Positions 12,776-22,909 of a DNA stretch of 64,000 bases are shown piece by piece. The stretch's first letter is position 1, and each line of letters starts with the position of its first letter. Under the pieces are notes generated by a model. That model saw nothing but the letters and a program-made list of their open reading frames with translations. It was not told the origin of the DNA and did no database searches. A program made the position numbers and the translations under genes. Source of the stretch: Xenopus tropicalis (Eukaryota; Chordata; Amphibia; Anura; Pipidae); the NCBI RefSeq assembly GCF_000004195.4, contig NC_030678.2, positions 154,736,547 to 154,800,546 of the forward strand, read 5' to 3'.

Positions 12776-13246
12776 AGTAGGCTCTGGAAGTGAAACTGAA
12801 CAGAAAGCATTACTATCAGTATTGTCTTGGTGACAAGAGATACTTCATTGATGCAAGTTCCGGCACAACCAACTTGTCCCTAAGTATTCCTCATTCCCTT
12901 CTGAATGCAGAAACTTTTAATTTCACAGTACAGAACCAACAAGATGAGTCTTTGTGTCACTGTAATCGATGAGTCTATTTATCACAGAACTCTGCAAATG
13001 CTGATAGCCATTAAATGTAAGAGTAGATTTGTCAATCCTATTGAATAGCTTCCCACATAAAACTATGGATTTGTCTCAACTCCAGTACTTCCGCACTTCA
13101 GTACTTCCAAATGCAAAAAATAATCACCTTCTCCCCTTTCCTTTTATCTAAGAACTCTTTTTTTGTAAATTAGGACTATACTTACATACAATAAGAATTG
13201 CACTCAATGTTGCTATATAGTCAAACAATGTTGCTATATATATATA

Positions 13247-13293
<47 letters not shown>

Positions 13294-13849
13294 ATATATA
13301 TATATATAGTAAACAATGTTGCAATATGGAGTCAAATGTACACAAATATTTATACACTTATATAACTCTCTTCAAGTTTCAAAAAAGTGACTATTAAGGG
13401 CAGTGTAAAGGGTAAGTGCTTACACTGCTATTTGCCATAGCCATTCTTGTATGAATAGGGGAGTGCTGTCCATATCATTTAATAACAGCTGGGGGACCCC
13501 GGCTCCCTAAGTGAAACATAGAATAGGGCTGTACATATAAGGTACAGGCAGGGAACACACTTCTGCCCAGAAGTCATTTACCATAATATCAAGGGGCCAC
13601 AATAACACCTCATCTTACTAAGCCAATACACTATATAGCCTGATGTACTGGCCCAGGGACTGGACCTTTATACATAACCCATTAAGGTTTAGGTGTTGGT
13701 GCTGAAGTACAAGGTACCACTTCTCAGTATAAAAGTAAAAGGGATGTTGTGCCAGACTGAGGATGCTTCATGCTCTGTATGCACTGCAGCCCCTGTAGTT
13801 GCCCCCAGTACTGAAGCAAATGCTGGAATTGCCTCCCCTTCCCACTCAT
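12776..13849. other. Non-coding DNA between the array and the CpG block
   Basis: Contains only the TA tract at 13235-13308. Confidence 0.5.
13235..13308 (+). repeat. TA microsatellite
   Basis: A nearly pure (TA)n tract with one CTGT and one TTATAAA break. The flanks AACAATGTTGCTATAT and AACAATGTTGCAATAT are direct copies, so slippage or duplication has occurred here. Confidence 0.9.
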
Positions 13850-14275
13850 GCCCTTACCTGTTCCTGTGCTGCTCCCACGCATAGTGCCCAGCCAGTGGGT
13901 GAGGGCTCCGGAGAGGGGATCTCTACCTTGGGGGGAGGCGCCCCCTTCCCTGCACAGACAAAGAGCCCACGCCGGAGGGTTCCAGGGAGATGCTGCTGGG
14001 GCTGCTGCTGCTGGGGCTATTCCCCTGCTGCCCTCCTGCTCCCAATCTAACGCAGTGTCACAGAGGGGAGAGTTCGCTCCTAAGCGCATCCACAGCCTGC
14101 AGTATCTCTGACCAGCGACCCTGAGGATGCAAAGAAGCAGCTGCGACGGGTCCAACCTCGCTCATCCCGAGCGAATCCGCTGGCTGCATCAGCACTCTCT
14201 GTTTATACTACGATTGGGGAGCCGCGGCGCCCTCTGCTGGCCCTACTGGGAACTGCGCTCGGGTAAACCAACCAG
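13850..14275 (-). promoter_or_regulatory. CpG-rich block with candidate minus-strand first exon
   Basis: CpG pairs are many times denser here than in the surrounding tens of kilobases. On the minus strand an AGTATAAAC box (about 14197-14205) lies upstream of a possible exon that ends at a strong donor, ACAG|GTAAGG (exon end 13858). An open frame with ATG at 14089 runs across the donor, but its Ala/Pro-rich product matches nothing I recognise, so the exon may be untranslated. In mammals mtus2 is the divergent neighbour of slc46a3; this makes an mtus2 promoter possible but unproven. Confidence 0.4.
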
Positions 14276-15984
14276 AAAAGAGCAGATGGGAGAATGGAGT
14301 CAGGATAGAGATTTGTTCCTTTATCTCTTCTTTTTATTGTGGCTGCTCTCTGTATCCTTAGTCTCTATCCTTGCACACTTCTATAGATATCATCGATATT
14401 GACACTTATTGGATGTGTCTGGTGAGGGTAACAGTCCCCAGTTAATAAATGGCTGCCAGGTAGCTGCTGAGGCGACCTTATTAGCAGCTGCGCTAGGAAT
14501 AAACTGGGATAATGGGGTCAGTTAAGGACAAGGAGACAGAGCATTAGCAGGGTATATACTATTGCTATTTTATTATAATGGATTCATACATACTAATTGC
14601 CAGCATTTGTTTACAAAGTGTAGATATTTTATATAAACATATGTTATACATGTGATGCCCAAAACTTTTAAAGTTTTTGTTTAAGGTACACAGGTAAAGT
14701 AGGGTAGGGTTGCCACTTGTCCAGTTTTTACCCAGGCAGCCCAGTTTTCCGATACTGTTTGGGTAAAAACTACTAAATTAGGAAATCTGGACAGGACTTC
14801 AAATTAAATGGTGTGATGATCAGCCAATCACTGATTGCCACATCATAACCCTACTCCCTGATGTCATAGTCACACCCTGGAATGACATCCATCCCATGTC
14901 CTGTAGAGTGCTGGATGCTTACTTCTTGGGTTTAGTGTAAGCAGTGTCGGACTGAGCCAGTGGGCCCTGCCGGCCCAGACCCAATCCCCACCGGAGCACC
15001 CCTAGTCCAGTTATTTCCCTCCCCCAATGCGCTGAAGTTAAGCTTAATTAATGGGTGCTCGGTGGAGGGGGGTTGGGCAGGTGGCGCCCCCTGCAGGTGT
15101 TGTGGGGGCTGCTGCAGGGGCCCCTGCATGGGTTGTGGATTCGACACTTAGTATAGGCATAGGATCTGTTATACAGAGTGAGTTCGGTGGGAGTGAGTTC
15201 TTAGCATTCTTGAGGGAGGGGGAAGCAGGAGAGGGGAGAGAGCAGAGAGCTGCGTGTCTCTCATTAATTACAGACTCGAGAAATCTTTTGACAGAGAATT
15301 CAGTGCAGCATTACTGTAAGTGCTTATGGCTGTATTTACATAGACTTTTCTGATAAAGCTTACTTAGTTTTTACCTTTCCTTCTCCTTTAAGTCTGCTGA
15401 AAATCATTTAAACTTTAAATAAACCCAATAGGATTTCCACCAATAAGGATTCATGCATTTTAGTTGGGATGAAGTACAAATTTAGGGTGCTGCAAGGAAA
15501 TGATAATTATTAGAAATGAACTCTACAAGAGATGGCCTTCCTGTACTTTGGAGCTTTCTAAAAAATGGGTTTCTGGATAAGGGATCCCATACCAATCATT
15601 TTCAGCATTAGACTGGCTCACTGGGAGAAACCCTGGTAGTCCCTTCACCCAGGACTCGTTGGAGGGGGGATGGCAGGCCCAGACTGGCAATCTGTGGATT
15701 CCGGCAAAAACCAAAGGGGCTACTATAAGGTATTATAGACAGTCACTGTTTAGTGGGCTTGTTGGGGGTTGCTTGGGCCTCTGTGTACTTGCTACAAGGT
15801 GCACAGTGTCTAAGCATCCGGAAGTGATGTGCAGCACCTGGAATGGCGGGTCCTTGGGATCAGTTTCTAGTGAGCCTCAGGTACTCCCGTCCAATGGTGG
15901 TCAAGTTGTCCTAGCACCCTGGCTGGTGTATTTTGTTCTTTATGTATGTACAGTATATATATATACTGTCATATAAAGTAGGGC

Positions 15985-16235
15985 ACTCACGGGACTTAAA
16001 AGTGTGGTGAAAAAGAAATTGTATTTGTTATTCCAACGTTTCAGTCTTCCATGAGACCTTTGTCAAGAATGATCCTAATGTGTACTGAAATGTTGGACAC
16101 AAGTGATATGTGAAATAAAGACATTTTGCTGTTTTAATACTTATAAAGGTCCTTACCAAACATATGTATTTTTTAACCACGCACCTCGATAGAACATTTG
16201 GAGACAAGTGCAGGCACATTTTCTTTGATATATAT
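15985..16235 (-). mobile_element. Penelope-type 3' tail fragment
   Basis: This stretch shares the GAAACGTTG block and general layout with the 3' end of the element at 37.5 kb but holds no nuclease domain. It is bordered by TA microsatellite on both sides (near 15950-15970 and 16230-16250). The assignment is by resemblance only. Confidence 0.4.
16034..16067 (-). ncRNA. Second hammerhead-like core in a Penelope-type 3' tail
   Basis: The minus strand reads CTTGACAAAGGTCT, a short loop, then AGACTGAAACGTTG. The stem II halves GTCT and AGAC pair well. The C3-to-U and G8-to-A changes are the same as in the copy at 37614-37648. The surrounding 15985-16235 looks like a 3' fragment of the same broad class of element, with no coding part left. 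Confidence 0.35.
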
Positions 16236-16998
16236 ACTGTATATATATAGGGTATTTAAATAATGGATCATATTCTTGTCATAGAATGAAAATATATTGA
16301 TATGTTCTGTTTTTCTTTGATGCTACTGTCACCCCCAGACTGACAGTTACCCCAGGCAGCTAGCGAATGATTACCATGCTACTATGGCTCACCATGTAAT
16401 GCACTTTCAGACATCAAAATCATTTGTATTGCATAGGATGATGCACCTCCAGCCCTAAATAAAAGGAAACTGTATATAACTAAGAGTCATGTGACATAAG
16501 AGCCAAGGCCTTTGTTCCTTTTTATAGTGTTATGGTGACTTCTCCTATATTTCATAGCTGGGCTCCATTATCCCTTGTACTTTCACAATATCCCCTGTGG
16601 GACTGTAGACACCTATAAATAACATCTCACCTCTGTTTGTTTATCCCTCAGTATTAAACGAAGCCTCCTCTGTATCGGTTCTTTGCTATGCAAATGGCTC
16701 CCTAGAGCCTCACATGATTCCTTCCAAGAAACAAAGAAGCTCATTTCTATAAAAGATATCGGAGCCTCTGAAGCCAGAGCCAACAGCCTTGCCAGCGCTG
16801 CCTATGAATATATTATATTTAAAAGTATAGGAAACTTTCTCATTAAAGGCTAATTAAAGCGAACGCCACTTGGGGAAAATTGACTTATTCTGAAAAATTT
16901 CCATAACATCACCTTGAAAAGCAACAATAAACTCAGTCTGCCGACATAAAAATAAGAGACTTGTCAAAAGAAGCAGGAGCAATAAGGCAGAGGTATTT

Positions 16999-17590
16999 TT
17001 AAAGGGGTACTAAACCCTGCGGCACGGCACTGCTCAACCAAACTTTACTCAGCTGTTGCTGGACTACAAATCCCAGAATAATGTAACATATAATGAAGGT
17101 AAATGCATGCTGGGAGCTGCTGAGCAATATTGCACAATACAACTTTTCCTAAACTTTTCCCCAAATCTCCAGGGCCAGCGGCTGCATTAAAATGCACAAA
17201 ATCCTCCAATAAGAATCCCAGCTGATCTGTATAAACCCGTCTCCCTGTTCTCTGTTCCTGCAATTGGAGTTGGGAGCTTTAAGCAGAGTTTCCCAGCACT
17301 GAACAAACCTGCCCTTTATCCCCATGTCTGATTCCTGTGTCATATAATGAAAGAAAAAAATGACATAATTATCTCTATATATAAGATAACAGCAAGATGC
17401 CTGACATAGTGCTGGGAATCAGTGTTCTCATTGGTCACTTCTCTTGCACTTATAATGAGGTTTTTAGTCAGTAGAATGCTCATTGGGGAATTTTCCTGCA
17501 TCTATAATTATTATTATATTAATATATTATTACAGCAAAATTAGGGGGTGAAGTGGGGCAGCATGATAGCTGGGTTTACAACCCCTTTAA
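16999..17590 (+). mobile_element. TTAA-type MITE (family B), full length
   Basis: It starts TTAAAGGGGTACTAAACCC and ends GGGTTTACAACCCCTTTAA; TTAA is present at both ends. Other copies: 8915-9510, 27110-27572 (opposite orientation), and partial ones at 4240-4437 and 36890-37035. The 27345-27560 frame recurs in antisense in the other copies, but with indels; I do not treat it as a gene. Confidence 0.75.
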
Positions 17591-17614
17591 TGCAGTAGAA
17601 CAAGGAAGTACACA

Positions 17615-17635
17615 CATATATAGTATATATATACA

Positions 17636-17671
<36 letters not shown>
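17615..17671 (+). repeat. TA microsatellite
   Basis: A (TA)n tract with TAGTATATA and ACAGTATA breaks, directly after the family B MITE that ends at 17590. Confidence 0.9.
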
Positions 17672-17674
<3 letters not shown>

Positions 17675-19867
17675 TTGTTCTAGAAAAGGGTGTCTACTTA
17701 TGTGCTGATTGTGTGTAAATGTATTTTACTGCAGCCTTGTTGTGTTGCATGGATGTTTTTCACATGTGGGTGCCCCCATGACAGGTATATTACAGTACAT
17801 GCAAGCTTTCTGCACAGGCACTGAAGCATTCTAACATAGGCCAGCAGTGTGAGACAGCTCTGACAATTGACTTAACTCTGTAAATGCCAGCAAGGTGTAT
17901 ATACAAAAGGGGCCTGCTGCTTGAATTTGGCACTTACACAGTTAAGTCATTTGTTCTATTGACAGCTGCTATCAGTGAAAATGGATTAAATACTATGAGC
18001 AAAATGTATTCAGTTTTTCTGTTATTCTGGACAATGCAATCACAATTGTTTTTCAAATTCACACTTTCCAGTCGCAACCTTTCAAGATTTATCAATTGAA
18101 AAAAATTCGGGAATTGAAAATGAAAACATTCGGCAAGGTTTCTTTTGAACTGAATGGAAGGAGTATTTTCAATATTCAGGTTTTCTTAGTTTTTTAAACA
18201 GTAAAATTTGTAACAATGAATAGAACAGTGCGATTTTCATTGCAATAGAGTTTTTCCCATTAAGCTCAGCACCTATATTCCCATGCTGCAGTGCTGATCA
18301 AATGCAGAGATGCCAACCTGGATCCCAAGCATCTGGATTCATCTTGGCCCCTCCTGCCCCTGCTCCGCCCCCATTCCACCCCTGCTCCACCCCCGCTCCA
18401 CCCCCATTCCACCTGTGCTCTGCCCCTGCTCCACCTCTGCTCTACCCTGATCCCATTTTCCTATTGTACTTTCATATGATTCACAGTGCACACATACATG
18501 TTAGGTGACATCATTAATGGCCAAAATTCTGTCTTTTAATACCACATTATTTCCTGCCAGGTGATCTCAGCCTATCACTAAATGGTGGCTCAAGGGAAAA
18601 AGATCAAAGAGAAATGAGGGACTTTTGCAGAGGAAAGCAGATCCCCGTAGCGCCATTGACAGGCCCAGCGTTAGGCTGTGTGGAGCTACATGGAGCGTAT
18701 ATCAAATGTATTCATTTTCGCGCCAATATCTGCATCGTGTAGCTCCGGGCTGACACCGGGCCTGTAGCTGGAGCTACAAGGGTGTGCGCATAAAAGCGGA
18801 TTCGCTTTGCCCCACGCCCATAAAAACCGCCTGTGGAGGAAAGCAGCTAATCCACTTAGTGTGCCCTTGCCCTAAATGCCAGTAGTGCCACACAGGCATA
18901 TACCAACTCACCAGAAGTATTACAGTAAATGCTTTTATTCTGCTGTAGAACGCTAGACATTACCCAGAGGGAATAGAGAAGAAAAGTATTGGGACAGATT
19001 GTAAGAGAGGAAATTATTATATAAAGTGGGCTGTTAGAGGCCGGCACAAGATGTTTCTCCGATACAGAAGCTATTTCCTTGCTTTTAAAGGCAAAGTATC
19101 TGGAGTTCCTCTGCTTTCCACTTTCTTCCTCTCTATTATCGCAGGCTCAGGGTAAGCACACTAATGATTACTGCTATAAGCAATCCTGGGCCGGCGGTTC
19201 AGCTACCCAGTTCCATGGTGGGGGTAATGCCAAGTTCTTTTTAACCCTTTCGGTGGCTTTCATCTTCCCAAGCCTTGCATCACTACACAACATACCCATG
19301 GCATGGATCAGTGCCAATCCCAGAACCTTTCAGTCTATAGCGCTGGCACACTGGTACATTTGTGTTGGCACCTAAGATTCTACGCCCCCTGGCACATAAA
19401 GAGTGAATTCATAATTGTTCTGATTAACATTGCTTATTAACAGCGCTTTCCTACTAATAACTCACATTACATTCAAGCTGATTTAGAGACATTAGCTAAC
19501 TCCATATCCCCTCTGAGACAGTGATCCTGGCATTTAGATATCCTTATTAAACTGTGCTTCACAGGGTAACATGGCAGCTCTGCTTCATTATCTCCTGTGT
19601 GACATGGAGGTGGCTGACACCTCTGAGACATCTCCTCAACTCACCAAAACTTTCCCCCTCCTACAGGTGCTCTGTAATGAATTGGTACTGACAGGACCGG
19701 CCCAGAGTTAAGTTAAGGCAGAATGTCACCCGACATTGAACCTTTCCATATATCTTGTTTAGGTTGAAAAAAGACAAAAGATTTTTAATTACAACCTTCC
19801 TTAATGTTAAATGGTCCAAAGGAGGGTAAAACCCATCTGAAGCCAACTTACTAACATGCTAATGGGG
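17672..19867. other. Non-coding DNA with palindromic repeat at about 18650-18875
   Basis: A run of C-rich CCACCCCTGCTCC-type short repeats lies at 18350-18440. A palindrome-rich repeat follows at about 18650-18875: TGTAGCTCCGGGCTGACACC facing AGCCTAACGC-type arms, and GGATTCGCTTTGCCCCACGC. A shared fragment CACAGTGCACACA-ACATGTTAG occurs here (18482) and at 30190. No gene. Confidence 0.5.
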
Positions 19868-20027
19868 TTATGTAATAAAAGGCACCAAGTTTGCCCAGTT
19901 GCAGTAACCCTTAGCAACCAATCAGCAGGTAGCATTTAATGGTCACCTGTTTAAAAGCAAACATGATATTGGTTGCTATGGGTTACTGCGCCTGGTAAAA
20001 CTTAGTGCTTTTTATTACATATGGCGG
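19868..20027 (+). mobile_element. ATGTAATAAAAG-type MITE
   Basis: Inverted ends TTATGTAATAAAAGGCACCA and AGTGCTTTTTATTACATA, with the central CAACCAATCAGCAGGTAGCA and GATATTGGTTGCTATGGG halves mirroring one another. Confidence 0.65.
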
Positions 20028-20353
20028 TTAGGTTTAATTTCCACAAACCCCTATTTTCTCACTTCTTATCAAATTTATCTGCCAGTACAACGGCTTCTAT
20101 TAGGGAATTCCTCGACTTTACATTTCTCACTGTAAAAACCCCTTTCGTACCTTAACGGAAATGTAAACCTTTAAAACCAATGAATGTAAAATTGCTATTA
20201 TTTTTTTTTTTAAATTCCAAGATATTAGCAAAAATATTTACTGGTAATATAATGAATTATTTACGAACAGGGCCACCTGTGTGTCCAGAAAAGTAAGTGC
20301 TCATTTTTGACTGCAAATGCAGTGTGCAACTTGTAGTTTTCCCTGCAGTGAGT

Positions 20354-20794
20354 TAAAGGAGAAGGAAAGTCATTTTGGCATTTTACTGCCAATAAATTTG
20401 CCACATTAGTGCCACTTAGAATACTATATTTATTCTGTGGAAAGCATTACTATACCTGAGTAAAGAGTCCTAGAAGCTTTCTCTGTTTGTTTAAGATAGC
20501 AGCTGCCATTTTAGCTTGGTCTCCGTAGCTTCTGTGCTGCAGATCTGGCTGCTGGTAGCTCAGATTACAAAGAGTTGGGAGAGGGAGCAAATTCTGATGG
20601 GAGGGGGGAGGGAGAGAGCAGCAAACTTAGCAGACTGATACCGAAGAACATGTTCCCAAAAAAGGAGACAAGAAGTCCTGTGTTTCTTTTGATAGAGGAC
20701 TCAGTGCAGTGTTTCTGTAAGTGCTTATGGCTGTATTTACATAGACCTTTCTGATAAAGCTTACTCAGTTTTTACCTTTCTTTCTCTTTTAAGG
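20354..20794 (+). mobile_element. TTAA-type MITE (family C), about 440 bp
   Basis: It starts TTAAAGGAGAAGGAAAGTC and ends TTTACCTTTCTTTCTCTTTTAA. The interior has GAGCAGCAAACTTAGCAGAC and a GTGCTTATGGCTGTATTTAC block. The right half recurs at about 15150-15392, ending CTTTCCTTCTCCTTTAA. Confidence 0.72.
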
Positions 20795-20842
20795 TACTTG
20801 TGTCAAAATGCACACCTTGCTCCTTCCTATACAGAAAGAAAT

Positions 20843-20955
20843 CGCCAGCGCTCGGTCTAACCCACGCTGTAGCGTTGACCAGCTGCTAGAAACACACTAT
20901 TGTGCCAGCGCTCGGTCTAACCCACAATCTGGAGTTGACCAGCTGCTAGAAACGA
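20843..20955 (+). repeat. 60-bp direct repeat, two units
   Basis: GCCAGCGCTCGGTCTAACCC to GACCAGCTGCTAGAAAC occurs at 20844 and again at 20904. A shortened GCCAGCGCTTAG follows at about 20997. The origin is unknown. Confidence 0.75.
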
Positions 20956-20959
20956 TAAA

Positions 20960-22430
20960 AAGCCATTAATTATACACAAAGAGAAAGAATAATTGCCAGC
21001 GCTTAGTTTGCCTTTAAAAATAATTTTTACAAAAAATGAGGTGTTAGTACCACACTTTGGCCAAAATATGTAAGCTCACGTGCCACGTCAAGGCCCCTCA
21101 TTGTACGTGAGTCCTACACTGTCTAATGACTTTGAGTCTGTGATGCAATTAAAATAAAGTCCCCCAGAAAACAATGTGACTGAGTAGTAAGACCCTGTTG
21201 CACATTCCTATAGTTGCGCTTTTTCCCTTCTGCCATTTGTTCCGAATTGGGTGCTGTTGACATAGGGGATCCCTGGCACTACTGCCACCCCAGGACCAAG
21301 CGGCAGCTCCAAGGTTCCCTCAGCTTCCTGCATCAATAGGCACATCACACTTGCACTGCAAGAACAGGGTGCGCATGTCACTCACACGCCAGACTTCGCA
21401 TTAAGAGAATCGACTGTTCGCATCTGCACTGGGGCCATAATTGTGCGGGTAAAACCATTCATTTGTTGTAATGGTTTGCTTATTCTGTATGTATTTACAC
21501 CAACATATTTGCATCCACACAGGGACCTTCCAAACCCTAATGAGGAACCCTTATCAGATTGAAATTTTGGTTCATGTTTTGGCGATGCATAAATATGTCT
21601 ATAAAACATATATACAATGTAATGTAGGGTCTGCCTATTTATAGTAGCTATGTGACATTGGCACGGTTGGCTGAGGAGCGCCACTGGCACATAAGGGCAT
21701 TAGGCAGATAGAGTTCTGTAGCTACAACCACTCCAAGTGTGTGGCCCTCCCATGTGTGACCATAATCACTAATAAAGAGCAATTATTTTGTGTCTGAAGA
21801 TGTTTTGCTGCGAGCCTCACACAGATATGGCAGCCAGTCTGCGAAAATCCTGTCTACAGGACTAATAAATGTAGACTTTTTCAGGCACAGCAATTCTCCG
21901 CACCGCTGAGCAAACACCTAGGCTTGGTGCCTACAGCACATGGAGATTAAGTTACCTGCTTGAGGCTACAGATAGTTGGCACAGTAATGAAATTTCCTAT
22001 CCCTGACTTAGCCGCAGTGAAGCCCTTCCTACTCCTGTAGAGACAGGCGCCACCGCACAGCGTAGGAGGCAGGGGTTTCTAGCATTACAAACCAGTGGAT
22101 ATTCATAAGGCAGCGGGTGTGATTGCCACTCTAGATAACATGACTGAAGGTATTGATTTGCCCTTTGCCAGTGGCTCATGATCTAGGCAGAATATCAAAG
22201 GCAGCAGAAGTGAAAGCTTTAGGCCCTGCTGTTATAACAAACTGAGCATATACTGTACATTCTTTTTATTGTGGTCCTGGAATGTCAGCCAGTTAATGCC
22301 TCCTTCTAGGTTTTAAGCTTAAACTTACTCCATGACACGGTGGATCACTGTGTTTATGGTGAAAGGATTAGGAAGGTAGTTTTCCCATAGTAACCAGATG
22401 TTAGGGCTCATTTACCAATGAAAGTTTAAG
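20960..22430. other. Non-coding DNA
   Basis: No repeat edge or supported gene. The minus-strand frame at 21382-21690 has no family motif or start context. Confidence 0.45.
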
Positions 22431-22442
22431 TGAGGCTGCGAT

Positions 22443-22609
22443 TAGTGATGAACGAATCTGTCCCATTTCAGCAAAAAATTTGTGAAATCAGGCGCGTGAC
22501 AAATTTTCCAAGGTGAATTTTTGCACCCATTTCACTAAAAAAATGCCAAAGGCAAAATGAGTAAATTCACGGCGAATCAATGCCTGGCAAAAAATTTCAC
22601 TCATCACTA
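22443..22609 (+). mobile_element. Short hAT-type MITE, 167 bp, same family as 11369-12035
   Basis: It begins TAGTGATGAACGAATCTG and ends TTTCACTCATCACTA. Flanks GCTGCGAT (22435-22442) and GTTGCGAT (22610-22617) are an 8-bp duplication with one difference. There is no internal array. A third, reverse-oriented copy ends near 35382 (GATTCACTCATCACTA). Confidence 0.82.
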
Positions 22610-22909
22610 GTTGCGATAATACAGGCACAAATTTTCCATGTATTGATGCTATTCATTAAAGGTACTTGCCCCCCAACAAGCTCTTTATACACCCGCACTT
22701 GTGTACAAGTGCACCTAGGGTTGCCACCATTTAGGCAACTAAATCCCGGCCTGGTTTGTGTGGGTGGGGCAATGAGAGGCAGGCATATTATGTAAAGGAG
22801 CAGGACACAGCCAAAAAGGGGCATGACAGTGACGCATATAGGGCGGCATGGGGCAGATTCAACCCAATGAAGCAGAAATAAGGTGAATTGGATGTGCTGT
22901 GAGAGGGAC

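Noticed and set aside
13724..14155. A 143-codon minus-strand frame as a complete protein
   Set aside because: Its apparent first codon is TTG, not ATG, and a strong splice donor lies inside it; the composition is that of a GC-rich leader.
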